From Bacteroidales bacterium (GTDB taxonomy: Bacteria > Bacteroidota > Bacteroidia > Bacteroidales > P3), in the NCBI GenBank assembly GCA_017429685.1, contig JAFROL010000008.1:62001-126000 (forward strand): 64,000 bases of DNA, in the 5' to 3' direction. The notes beneath the pieces are model-generated. The model was not told where the DNA came from. It saw nothing but the letters and a program-made list of their open reading frames with translations, and ran no database searches. Made by a program: the position numbers and the translations under genes. Positions 17,387 through 25,881 of the stretch are shown here, one piece after another. The first letter of the stretch is position 1. Each line of letters begins with the position of its first letter.

Positions 17387-17588
17387 CGGAAAGCGGAAAG
17401 CGGAAAACGGAAAACGGAAAGCGGAAAACGGAAAACGGAAAACGGAAAGCGGAAAACGGAAAGCGGAAAGCGGAAAGCGAGGCTGCCGCGCCAGCCACTA
17501 ACGCATTAACACATTAACGCATTAACGCATTAAAAATGTATTGTCCCTTAACTTCCCTTAACTCCCCTTAACTTCCCTTACCCCAAAA
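17387..17588 (+). repeat. Composite repeat 3 (13 perfect heptads)
   Basis: Thirteen uninterrupted CGGAAAR units (17387-17477) vary only at position 7 (order G G A A G A A A G A G G G). They are followed by CGAGGCTGCCGCGCCAGCCAC, octads CATTAACG, AAAAATGTATTGTCC and CTTAACTCCC/CTTAACTTCC decamers up to the CopA start. Confidence 0.93.
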
Positions 17589-17603
17589 AAACTCTCAACT
17601 CCA

Positions 17604-19523
17604 ATGACCCAAACCTTCCCAGTGGTAGGAATGATGTGCGCCGCCTGCTCGGCCAATGTCGAGCGCAAACTGGCGTCGCTCGACGGCATCAGCAGTGCAT
17701 CGGTATCGTTGCCCGGCCGGACCGCCCTAGTGGACTACGACCCCAACATCATCACACCCAGCGAGATGCAGCGCCAGGTGGCAGCAATAGGCTACGACCT
17801 CGTCATCGAGTCCGACCGTAACAGCGAGGACATCGAGCGGCAGGCCTACATCACCCTCCGACGCCGCGTGTGGCTGTCGTGGATTTTCGCCGTCGCCGTG
17901 ATGGCACTCTCTATGCTCTGGCATCCTGCCGCCAGCGGCGATGCAGCCAATCCCCAGCTTGTCAAAAACCTGATACTGATGTCACTGTCGCTGGCCAACA
18001 TCGTCCTGTGCGGTCGCCAGTTCTACGTCACCGCCTGGCGCCAGCTGACGCACCGCAGTGCAAATATGGACACCCTCGTGGCACTTAGCACAGGCATTGC
18101 CTTCCTCTTCAGCCTCTTCAACACCTTCTGGGGCGAAGCCGTCTGGACACCGCGAGGCATCGAAAACAACGTCTGGTACGACGCATCGGTGATGATAACC
18201 ACCTTTGTCCTCACCGGACGCCTGCTCGAAGAGAAAGCCAAAGGCAGCACCGCATCGGCCATACGCGCCCTGATGGGGCTGGCTCCGAAAACGGCACACC
18301 TCGTCACCGACGGCATCACCACCGACGTGCCAATAGCCACCATCCAGCCGCGCGACATCCTCGAAGTTCGCGCCGGCGAGAAAGTCCCCGTCGACGGAAT
18401 CGTCAAAAGCGGCGAACCCTACATCGACGAGTCGATGATCAGCGGCGAGCCTCTCCCCGTCGGCAAGGCCAAAGGCGACACCGTCCTGTCGGGCACCATC
18501 GTCAAACAAGGCTCCTTCACAATGAAAGCACGCCAGGTGGGCGACAAAACCGTGCTGGCCGGCATCATCCGTATGGTGCAGCAGGCACAGGCCAGCAAAG
18601 CCCCCGTGCAGCGCACCGTCGACAAAGTGGCCCTGGTGTTCGTCCCCGCCGTAGTGGGCATATCGCTGCTCACCTTCGCGTTGTGGCTCATCATCGGTGG
18701 CACCGCCGCCCTGCCCCACGCCCTGCTGTCGGCAGTGTCGGTGCTGGTCATAGCCTGCCCCTGCGCTATGGGACTGGCAACGCCGACGGCACTGATGGTA
18801 GGCATCGGTCGCGCCGCCGAAAACGGCATCCTCATCAAGGACGCCACAGCCCTCGAGCAGCTGCACCGCGTCGACGCCCTCATCACCGACAAGACCGGCA
18901 CACTGACCATCCCCAACCCCGACATCGACTTCACACAAAGCGCCGACATCCCCTACGAGCAGCGCGAAACACTAAAACCCCACACGCGCGAAGCCGTCGA
19001 ACTGCTGAAAAAGAACGACATAGAAATCATTATGACCAGCGGCGACCGCGACGACGCAGCACACTTCTGGGCCACACAGGCCGGCATCGACAAATACCAC
19101 AGCCAGGTGATGCCGCAGGACAAAGAAGACCTGGTGCGACAGCTCCAGCAGCAAGGCCACACCGTGGCAATGCTCGGCGACGGCATCAACGACTCGCAAG
19201 CCCTTGCTGCCGCCGATGTCAGCATCGCCATCGGACGCGGCACCGACATAGCAATGGAAGTGGCACAGGTGACGCTGATGGGCGACGACCTGCGCCGCAT
19301 AGCCTACGCCATCAGCCTCTCGCGCCACACCGTCCGCACCGTCAAGCAAAACCTCTTCTGGGCTTTCATATACAATATAATATGCATCCCCCTCGCGGCA
19401 GGCGCACTCTACAGCCTCTGCCAATTCCAGATAACGCCGATGTGGGCCGCCGCACTGATGGCCTTCAGCAGCGTCAGCGTAGTACTCAACAGCCTCAGGC
19501 TCAAAATAAAAAACATCAAATAA
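17604..19523 (+). CDS. copA: Compact copper-type P1B ATPase lacking most of the N-domain
   Basis: 639 residues. An N-terminal HMA domain (MMCAACSANVERKL) is followed by membrane helices, an A-domain (ISGEPLPV), the ion-binding ACPCAMG (C385, C387), the phosphorylation site DKTGTLT (D429), TSGD (D481), MLGDGINDSQALAAADV and two last helices. Only 52 residues separate D429 from D481; in ordinary CopA proteins this interval holds the nucleotide-binding domain with the SEHP motif and is well over 100 residues longer. No HP motif is visible. It is predicted to export Cu(I), with the CopZ-like gene upstream, but its ATP binding must be unusual. It may be a lineage form rather than a defect. Confidence 0.88.
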   Translation: MTQTFPVVGMMCAACSANVERKLASLDGISSASVSLPGRTALVDYDPNIITPSEMQRQVAAIGYDLVIESDRNSEDIERQAYITLRRRVWLSWIFAVAVMALSMLWHPAASGDAANPQLVKNLILMSLSLANIVLCGRQFYVTAWRQLTHRSANMDTLVALSTGIAFLFSLFNTFWGEAVWTPRGIENNVWYDASVMITTFVLTGRLLEEKAKGSTASAIRALMGLAPKTAHLVTDGITTDVPIATIQPRDILEVRAGEKVPVDGIVKSGEPYIDESMISGEPLPVGKAKGDTVLSGTIVKQGSFTMKARQVGDKTVLAGIIRMVQQAQASKAPVQRTVDKVALVFVPAVVGISLLTFALWLIIGGTAALPHALLSAVSVLVIACPCAMGLATPTALMVGIGRAAENGILIKDATALEQLHRVDALITDKTGTLTIPNPDIDFTQSADIPYEQRETLKPHTREAVELLKKNDIEIIMTSGDRDDAAHFWATQAGIDKYHSQVMPQDKEDLVRQLQQQGHTVAMLGDGINDSQALAAADVSIAIGRGTDIAMEVAQVTLMGDDLRRIAYAISLSRHTVRTVKQNLFWAFIYNIICIPLAAGALYSLCQFQITPMWAAALMAFSSVSVVLNSLRLKIKNIK

Positions 19524-19802
19524 CAGACAACACATTCACTATTTGCAATTCAAAATGATAGTCCGCAATTGGCACATAGGCAAGGTCGCGTCTCTACGAG
19601 ACGCATACGAGACGTTGATTATCAGTCACCGCACTGCGCTTCGCTTGTACGGTGTTATTAAGATTAAGCCTCTCCGAGGCTTCTATGTAGCAAATTCGGA
19701 AAATCATTTAATTCACAATTCACTAATCACAATTCACTAAACACTAATCACGATTCACTAATCACTAATCACAATTCACGATTCACAATTCACAATCACC
19801 CA
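19524..19802. repeat. Intergenic region with ATTCACN heptad array
   Basis: No convincing gene. The first part holds small inverted repeats (GCGTCTCTACGAGACGC at 19590-19606; AAGCCTCTCCGAGGCTT). From 19711 to about 19795 there are 12 tandem 7-mers of the type ATTCACN/AATCACN, the reverse-strand form of the GTGAATN family. The array ends just before the patatin start codon. Confidence 0.8.
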
Positions 19803-22196
19803 ATGCCCGCCAAACCATCATACCGCTATCCTCTGTTCACTGGTTACCGTCCACAGGTCGCCCGCTTGCTCATCACCCTGCTGCTCGTCCTGACGTTCAC
19901 GATTCATAACGCCAAGGGACAAAGTTCAACATCGCTGAGCTACGGCATCGACCCGCATCGCGACTCGGTGGCAATCAGTCGCTACCGTGCCCGTATGGAC
20001 AGCATACGCCGCGAACGGCCCACCGTGGCCCTTGTCCTCAGCGGCGGCGGAGCCAAAGGTGCCGCACACATCAGCGTCATCCAGCACCTCGAGCGCGCCG
20101 GACTGCCCATCGACCTCGTGATGGGCACCAGCATCGGCGGACTGGTCAGCGGACTCTACGCCTGCGGATACACCGGCGACGAACTCGAAGCCATCATCCG
20201 CAACCAGGACTGGGACTACCTGCTACGCGACACGCATCCGCGGCGTTTCGACGCGCTGACGCAGAAAGACTACGACCGGCAGTTCCAGCTCAGCATCCCC
20301 TACGGCACCTACAAATGGGACTTCCACAAGCCCGAAATCAACAGCCGCAGCGTCCTCAGCGACGGCATCGTGCAGGGACGCAACATTGAAGACCTCTTCG
20401 CCAGCCTCACCATCGGCTACGGCAACGAAATGGACTTCATCAACCTGCCAATCCCCTTCGTATGCGTGGCCACCGATATGATCACCGCCAAACCCAAAGT
20501 GTGGTTCAGCGGCAACCTCGTCGACGCACTACGCTCCACGATGTCCATCCCCGGCCTTTTCACCCCAGTCAAAAAGAACGGTATGGTGCTGATGGACGGC
20601 AGTATGCGCAGCAACTTCCCGGCCGAAATAGCCAAACAGCTCGGCGCCGACATCGTCATCGGCGTCGATGTGTCGGCCCCCGCCCTTGGCGCCGAGCAGA
20701 TGCGCAATATGCTCGACATCGTCTACCAGACCACCGACCTGCTGGGCCGCGAAGCCTACCTCAAAGCACTGGCAGCCACCGACATATACATCCAGCCCGA
20801 GCTCAACGACTTTTCGCTCCTGTCGTTCGACAAAGAGAGCATATCCACAATGCTCGAACGCGGGCGCCAGGCCGTCCAACGCTATGCCGGCCGCATCGAC
20901 ACCCTGCGGCGCACCATCACCGACATCGCCGTCCGCAACCCCCACAACCGCAGCCTGCACAAGGCCGTCAACCTGCGCCAACAGACCATTCATATAGGCC
21001 ACATCGAATTCAGCGGCATCAACGCCAAAGAGGAGAAATACCTGCGCGGACGCCTCTTCCCCGACGGACAATCCAGCCGGCAGATGCACATCCTTGAACT
21101 CGAAGACGCCATTGCGACAATGATGGGAACCAAGGCCTTCGAAAAGGTAACCTACCAAATCCTTGGCGACACCACGCCCTACACACTGCGCTTCAACTGC
21201 TACCGCGCCCCCGTCAACCAGGTGGGTGCCAGCGTGCGTTTCGACGCCGCCGATTTCGCCTCGCTGCTTTTCCACACTGGCATCAACGCCCACCAGCTGA
21301 CAGGCAGCCGGCTCGACTTCACCGCCCGTCTGGGACTCAATTCCGTCATCACCGCCGCCCACACACTGCGCACCGGACGCGGCATCGACTTCTGCACCGA
21401 ACTCTCGTTCCAGGCGGCACGCAACGGCGCTTTCCGCATCGAACCCTACAATTTCCGCATCGATTTCAACCGCGGCCGCGGCGACCTATTCGTCTCGCTG
21501 TCGCCCTGGCGGATGATGAACCTGCGACTTGGCGTGCGCGCCGACTACTTCTACCGCACCTCGATGCTCGCCGACTACTCGATGACGGGCTACAACTTCG
21601 ACCAGATGAACAAATCGAACATCTTCATCGGTCCCTTTGCGCAGCTGCGGTCCGACTCGTTCGACGACCCCTACTTCCCCACCCTCGGCGTGCAGTTCCA
21701 CGCCTCATACAACTGGTTTATCAAAGGGCTGCTCCACGACACCGAGCCCCTCCACGCGCTGCAGTTCGGCTACCGTTCGGCCCACAGCGTCGGACGCTTC
21801 ACAGCCATCCCCTTTGTCGAAGCGCGCCACGTCAACGCCATCCTGGTACCCTACATCAATATGCTCTCCATCAGCAACGCCAACCGCATCCTCGACCAGC
21901 AGATCACCTTTGTGGGCATCAGTACGCCGGCTTCGGCACTGCGCACCCTGGGCACCATCGGCCTCAACCTGCGCCGGCAGTTCGGCAAACGCCATTACAT
22001 AACCGCAACGGCACAGCTGCTGCACCAGTCGCAGGAACTCAAAGAGTTTGTCGATGCCGACGCATCGCAGACCAACATCGGCCTTGCCCTCGAATACGCC
22101 TACAGCTCCATCATCGGCCCCATCCGCGCCAACGTCCACTGGTCCGACATCAACCGCTCGGTCGGCTTCTACCTCGGCATAGGACTTGATTTTTAG
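19803..22196 (+). CDS. Patatin-like phospholipase with POTRA and outer-membrane barrel
   Basis: 797 residues. A hydrophobic signal (RLLITLLLVLTFTIHNAKGQ) precedes a patatin domain (about 73-330) with the oxyanion loop GGGAKG (81-86), nucleophile motif GTSIGG (S110) and the catalytic Asp in MDGS (D265). A POTRA-like region (about 395-465, IHIGHIEFSGINAKEEKYL) follows, then a 16-strand-type barrel ending in Phe (GFYLGIGLDF). This matches the PlpD-like type V autotransporter layout. It is expected to be an outer-membrane lipase facing the surface or secreted. The gene is followed by a hairpin repeat and a convergent gene. Confidence 0.9.
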   Translation: MPAKPSYRYPLFTGYRPQVARLLITLLLVLTFTIHNAKGQSSTSLSYGIDPHRDSVAISRYRARMDSIRRERPTVALVLSGGGAKGAAHISVIQHLERAGLPIDLVMGTSIGGLVSGLYACGYTGDELEAIIRNQDWDYLLRDTHPRRFDALTQKDYDRQFQLSIPYGTYKWDFHKPEINSRSVLSDGIVQGRNIEDLFASLTIGYGNEMDFINLPIPFVCVATDMITAKPKVWFSGNLVDALRSTMSIPGLFTPVKKNGMVLMDGSMRSNFPAEIAKQLGADIVIGVDVSAPALGAEQMRNMLDIVYQTTDLLGREAYLKALAATDIYIQPELNDFSLLSFDKESISTMLERGRQAVQRYAGRIDTLRRTITDIAVRNPHNRSLHKAVNLRQQTIHIGHIEFSGINAKEEKYLRGRLFPDGQSSRQMHILELEDAIATMMGTKAFEKVTYQILGDTTPYTLRFNCYRAPVNQVGASVRFDAADFASLLFHTGINAHQLTGSRLDFTARLGLNSVITAAHTLRTGRGIDFCTELSFQAARNGAFRIEPYNFRIDFNRGRGDLFVSLSPWRMMNLRLGVRADYFYRTSMLADYSMTGYNFDQMNKSNIFIGPFAQLRSDSFDDPYFPTLGVQFHASYNWFIKGLLHDTEPLHALQFGYRSAHSVGRFTAIPFVEARHVNAILVPYINMLSISNANRILDQQITFVGISTPASALRTLGTIGLNLRRQFGKRHYITATAQLLHQSQELKEFVDADASQTNIGLALEYAYSSIIGPIRANVHWSDINRSVGFYLGIGLDF

Positions 22197-22198
22197 TT

Positions 22199-22273
22199 AT
22201 TAGTGACCTGTGAATAGTGACTTGTGACACGAATGCGCTCGTGTCACAGGACTCCGATTACTATTCACTATTA
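22199..22273. repeat. GTGANNN heptad hairpin between convergent genes
   Basis: GTGACCT, GTGAATA, GTGACTT and GTGACAC units, then GAATGCGCTCG, then TGTCACA and, after a gap, TATTCAC. The inner arms TGTGACACGA/TCGTGTCACA are perfect. Placed between the patatin and aminotransferase stops, it may act as a two-way terminator. Confidence 0.8.
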
Positions 22274-23443
22274 TCAATTCAAAATTCCCTCAATCCTCTC
22301 CAGACCGTCAATCAGCATTGCTCGCGGACAACCGAGATTGATGCGAAAACAATTCTCGTAAGCCTTTCCGCCAAAGGTCGTGCCGTCGTTGAGGGCGACT
22401 TTGGCCTCGTTGACAAGCCTGTCGGCCAGCTCTTTATGTGCGATGCCGTATGCGCTGAAATCGAGCCAGGCCAGATAGGAAGCCTCGGGCAGAACGGCCT
22501 TCACTTTCGGCAGGCGTTCTTTCAGAAAACCGTCAAGGGTGCGGACATTTTCTTTCAGATAGTCAAGCATTTGCGTCAGCCATTCTTCGCCTTGGGCGTA
22601 AGCCGCCTCGGCACCGGCAAAAGCAAAGATGTTGCCGCCGGCCACACCGAGCGTGTCGAGCCAGCCGAAAAAGCGCTTCCGCAGCCTGTCGTCGGCAATA
22701 TAGCACACCGAGCTGCCAAGTCCGGCGATATTGAACGTCTTGCTTGGGGCAAGGAACGTGATGCTGTTTTGCGCAGCCGCCTCGCTGACAGTGCTGTAGC
22801 TTACGTGACGGTGCGGCGGCAGGGTCAGGTCGGCGTGGATCTCGTCGCTGATGACGACGACGCCCTTCCGCTGGCATATTTCGGCAATGTGCCGCAACAC
22901 ATCGGCGCCCCACACCGTTCCCGCCGGATTGTGCGGATTGCTCATAATGAACAGCTTGCATCCATCAACTTTGCGCTCGAAATCGTCGAAGTCGATAGCG
23001 AAACGGCCCTCTTCGATTTTCAACGGGCTGCACACCAACGTGCGCTCGCTTCCCTTGGGCAGGTTTAGGAACGGCGGGTATACCGGCGTGGTAACCAGCA
23101 CCTTGTCGCCGGGCTGAGTCAGGCAAAGCAGCGCGTAGGCTATGCCCGCCACGATGCCGGGGATGAAATGCAGCTGCTCCTGAGTGACGTTGATGCCATA
23201 GTGTTTTGACATCCAGCCTTTCACGGCATTCCAATAGTCCTCTGACGGCATCGTGTAGCCCAGCACAGGATGCTGGCAGCGCCGCATAAGCGCATCCATC
23301 ACAAAGTCGGGCGAGCGGAAATCCATATCGGCCACCCACATAGGCAGCAGGTCGCCGCGCCCATACATCGACGGCAGCGCATCCCACTTGAAGCAGTCCG
23401 TGCCGCGCCGTTCTATCGGTTCATCAAAGTCGTATTTTTTCAT
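22274..23443 (-). CDS. PatB/MalY-family PLP aminotransferase (C-S lyase)
   Basis: 389 residues, fold type I: N-terminal MYGRGDLLPMWVADMDFRSP is the MalY/PatB hallmark, then NPHNPAGTVW, VISDEIHADL, and the Schiff-base Lys in FLAPSKTFNIAGLG. Family members act as cystathionine beta-lyases or modest aminotransferases; the exact substrate cannot be read here. The start ATG overlaps the stop of the upstream small gene (ATGA), so the two are co-translated. Confidence 0.92.
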   Translation of the reverse strand: MKKYDFDEPIERRGTDCFKWDALPSMYGRGDLLPMWVADMDFRSPDFVMDALMRRCQHPVLGYTMPSEDYWNAVKGWMSKHYGINVTQEQLHFIPGIVAGIAYALLCLTQPGDKVLVTTPVYPPFLNLPKGSERTLVCSPLKIEEGRFAIDFDDFERKVDGCKLFIMSNPHNPAGTVWGADVLRHIAEICQRKGVVVISDEIHADLTLPPHRHVSYSTVSEAAAQNSITFLAPSKTFNIAGLGSSVCYIADDRLRKRFFGWLDTLGVAGGNIFAFAGAEAAYAQGEEWLTQMLDYLKENVRTLDGFLKERLPKVKAVLPEASYLAWLDFSAYGIAHKELADRLVNEAKVALNDGTTFGGKAYENCFRINLGCPRAMLIDGLERIEGILN

Positions 23444-23889
23444 TCTTCTTCTAAATTATCAGATTTGTGAAGGAAATTCAAAGGGTCCTCATATTCAATC
23501 CTGCCGTCTGGCGAGACAGCAATCACCACAAAACCCCGATTTCTGTTACTGAGCCATTTGTCTGCGGCCGCGATGTAGACCCGCCTGTCGCTGTCGACCG
23601 AAAAATAAGGCAAGACACTGCTTTCCAGCTTGCTGGTACATTTGTAAAGATAAAAGGCATAATCGTCCAATGCCGTATACAGATTGTCCAGCTCCACCTC
23701 GTCGGCACCGATGTCGCGCACCAGGCTGTCGACATATCGGTCGGAATAATAGACAAGCAAATACTGCGTCTCGTCGCTCGGCTGCACTATCAAGGCCGCC
23801 GAGTCGGGTCCCTGCAAGCTGTCAACGCTCTGTGCTCCAGCCACAAACGGAACAATAAGCATCAGGCAAAAAAGAATCTTCTCTTTCAT
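23440..23889 (-). CDS. Small secreted protein of unknown function
   Basis: 149 residues from the ATG at 23889, chosen because it gives a clean signal peptide (KEKILFCLMLIVPFVAGAQS); an upstream ATG would add 11 residues. The mature part is acidic, with alternating Tyr, Asp and Leu and no motif I recognise; its end reads RGFVVIAVSPDGRIEYEDP. It is coupled by a 4-base overlap to the PatB/MalY gene, which hints at a shared regulation rather than a shared function. Confidence 0.75.
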   Translation of the reverse strand: MKEKILFCLMLIVPFVAGAQSVDSLQGPDSAALIVQPSDETQYLLVYYSDRYVDSLVRDIGADEVELDNLYTALDDYAFYLYKCTSKLESSVLPYFSVDSDRRVYIAAADKWLSNRNRGFVVIAVSPDGRIEYEDPLNFLHKSDNLEEE

Positions 23890-23983
23890 ATCCGTATTCA
23901 TTAAGTTTTCAAAATAACGCATAACCGCCTTCGTAATTGTCCGGCAGGGTCAAAAAAAGTTATCCGCCCTCATTTTCACCTTT

Positions 23984-24988
23984 CTACAGTTCAACCGCGG
24001 GCCAGCCGTAGTCCTGATAGTAGCGGTAGTGTAGGCCGTGGCGTTTCAGGTAGTAGCGCAGTTGTTCGCGGCGGACAGCCTCTTGGACGTCGTGATTGGA
24101 ATGAATATTCTGGTATACATCATAATACGAGCCAAAGATGCGGCGGGCACTGGGCTCCCAGCCTGCGCCGTCGACGGTCTGCTCGAACGACGAGACGCGG
24201 TATTTGCCGTCTTTCAGTTCCAGCGACATCAGTCCGCTGTGGTTGCCGCCCGAGACGCACTTCAGCGTGTCGCCGCTCGGCGTGTACCAGAACACCCAGC
24301 AGTCGCACAGCACAGGGACGTAGTCGGAATCGGCCAGCTCAGAGGCGACGACAGCAATGGTCGGGATGCAGATTTCGCCCTTCAGGTATTGTTCGCCAAT
24401 CTCGCTCACCAGATAGTCGCCTATGGCGTCGCGCCGGGCCTGCTCGTCGCGGCTGATGGCAATATGGCGTATGCAGTCGGCCTTGTGTCCGTCGAAATCC
24501 GACATCAGCCAGCGGCCGTCAACGCGCTCCATATAGAGCTTATGTTCCTCGACCTCATCCTCTTCCGAATTTCCACTTTCACGCATTGACGCACTATCCC
24601 CATCTTCCACTAACGCATTCCCACATTCACACATTAACACATTCTCCTCCTCCCATTTCTGTCGCACGCTAATGGTGGCCACGGCGTGGTCCTTGTCGGT
24701 CATTTCCACGGCGGTGACGGTGTAGTCGGCGATGGTACCGCCGTTGCCGGTGACGAAATAGTATAGCCATTCGTGGTCCATAGCCTCAAATTCAGGCAGA
24801 TAGTTAAACATCGTGTCCAGCACGGCGTAGAAGTCCGCCGTCATAAAGTCGCGAGCCTCCTCGCGCAGTTCGTGGTCAGGGATATACTGGCACAGCTCCC
24901 CTGCCCTTTTCTTCAGTTGTTCCTCGTTGTTTGTAGCGCAAGCCGCCAGCAAAACAACAGCCAAAGTAGTAATAATCAGCTTCTTCAT
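23984..24988 (-). CDS. Lipoprotein of unknown function with repeat-derived insert
   Basis: 334 residues from the ATG at 24988 with a lipobox (LLAACATNN). The mature protein has no enzyme motif that I recognise; the aromatic-rich C-terminus (RYYLKRHGLHYRYYQDYGW) is distinctive. Residues about 117-134 are encoded by DNA of the intergenic octad family (plus strand 24589-24645: CATTAACA, CATTCACA and similar), giving a Cys-, Glu- and Ser-rich insert that breaks an otherwise regular sequence. An upstream frame extension exists but lacks a signal. Confidence 0.75.
   Translation of the reverse strand: MKKLIITTLAVVLLAACATNNEEQLKKRAGELCQYIPDHELREEARDFMTADFYAVLDTMFNYLPEFEAMDHEWLYYFVTGNGGTIADYTVTAVEMTDKDHAVATISVRQKWEEENVLMCECGNALVEDGDSASMRESGNSEEDEVEEHKLYMERVDGRWLMSDFDGHKADCIRHIAISRDEQARRDAIGDYLVSEIGEQYLKGEICIPTIAVVASELADSDYVPVLCDCWVFWYTPSGDTLKCVSGGNHSGLMSLELKDGKYRVSSFEQTVDGAGWEPSARRIFGSYYDVYQNIHSNHDVQEAVRREQLRYYLKRHGLHYRYYQDYGWPAVEL
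24589..24645. repeat. Octad repeat inside the lipoprotein gene
   Basis: Units such as CACTAACG, CATTCCCA, CATTCACA and CATTAACA follow each other in 8-nt steps inside the open frame. These are the same units that fill gaps before batE, copA and other genes. Confidence 0.75.
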
Positions 24989-25009
24989 ATTTGTTAAATT
25001 TGTTAATTT

Positions 25010-25283
25010 GCCAATTAGCCAGTCAAATTTATTTGACATTTGTGATAATATCAAGTCAGCAAGCCTGAAAAATAATTATTTATGAAAATTCACGGCCATT
25101 TACGGCAATTCACGTTCAAAGAATAATTTATGGTAATTCCTGTTTTAAAAAAGTTGAAAAAAAATAATTTATGGTTAATTCCTGGTCAATTTATGGTAAT
25201 TCCTGTTTTAAAAAGATTAAAAAACAACAATTTATGGTTAATTACTGGTCAATTTCTGGTAATTCCTGTTAAAAAAAGTGAGT
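25010..25283. repeat. Tandem AT-rich repeats upstream of the lipoprotein gene
   Basis: A 60-70 base block (25018-25082, containing TCAAATTTATTTGACATT) is followed by three or more copies of a unit AATTTATGGTAATTCCTG with spacers, interleaved with GTTTTAAAAAAG. The first block recurs, diverged, at about 25590-25665 upstream of the GNAT gene, and the second unit recurs at 25825-25875. No gene seen. Confidence 0.7.
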
Positions 25284-25568
25284 TTAATTTATCGGACAAC
25301 TCAGCGGACCGGTTATTCCGCAGCCGCGGTTGCGGACCAGCCACAACTGGGCATAGCTGCAGGTGGCCTTGTATTGTCCGCCGCGACGTTCAATCTCCTC
25401 CACGGCGCGCCGCACCAGTTCGCTGGCAACGCCCTGTCCGCGCAGTCGGTCGTCGACGTAAGTGTGGTTGATGACATAGACGCCATCCCGTTCGGGGAAC
25501 GTCACCTCCCCTACCTCTTCGCCGCCCTCGACGGCGTAAATTCTGTTGTATTCAGTTATGTATTCCAT
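25284..25568 (-). CDS. Small GNAT-family N-acetyltransferase (YjdJ-like)
   Basis: 94 residues from the ATG at 25568. It has the short GNAT form: EVTFPERDGVYVINHTYVDD, then the acetyl-CoA loop RLRGQGVASELVRRAVEEI (R-x-x-G-x-G/A) and KATCSYAQLWL. The last ten residues do not look family-like and lie next to the repeat region, so the 3' end may be altered. The acceptor substrate is unknown. Confidence 0.85.
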   Translation of the reverse strand: MEYITEYNRIYAVEGGEEVGEVTFPERDGVYVINHTYVDDRLRGQGVASELVRRAVEEIERRGGQYKATCSYAQLWLVRNRGCGITGPLSCPIN

Positions 25569-25881
25569 TGTCAATGTGTTTATTCGTTAAGCAAACAGTC
25601 AAATTCATTTGACATTTATGATAATTGTGATCAAAACAAGCCTGAATTCAAAAATTATTTATGTGGGCAACCTCTAAAGTTCGTGTAATTCGTGTTTTGC
25701 TTGGTACAAGCTCCTGTGGAGCGCGTAGAGTGGCCCCGTGTGTGGCAGCATCGTTTGCTTTCACAGTTAATATTTACGGAGTTTTTAATTCGTTTAATTC
25801 GTTTAATTCGTGTTCAAAAAAATAAATGTATTTATGGTTAATTCCTGGTCAATTAATGGTAGTTCCTGTTCAAAAAAAAAG
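25569..25881. repeat. Intergenic region with several short repeats
   Basis: Holds the second copy of the block seen at 25018 (about 25590-25665), a 9-bp tandem repeat TTTAATTCG (25779-25808) and a further copy of the AATTTATGGT/AATTCCTG unit (25825-25875). No gene seen. Confidence 0.65.

Noticed and set aside
17387-17477. Short regular repeats considered as a CRISPR array
   Set aside because: The units are adjacent 7-mers with no unique spacers, and no cas genes are present.
19543-19740. A 65-codon open frame downstream of copA
   Set aside because: It consists of small inverted repeats and the start of the ATTCACN array. No protein-like composition or conserved motif is visible.
9055-19802. 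A diversity-generating retroelement or retron as source of the repeats
   Set aside because: No reverse transcriptase or template-repeat pair is present in the window; the variation is between units, not adenine-specific.
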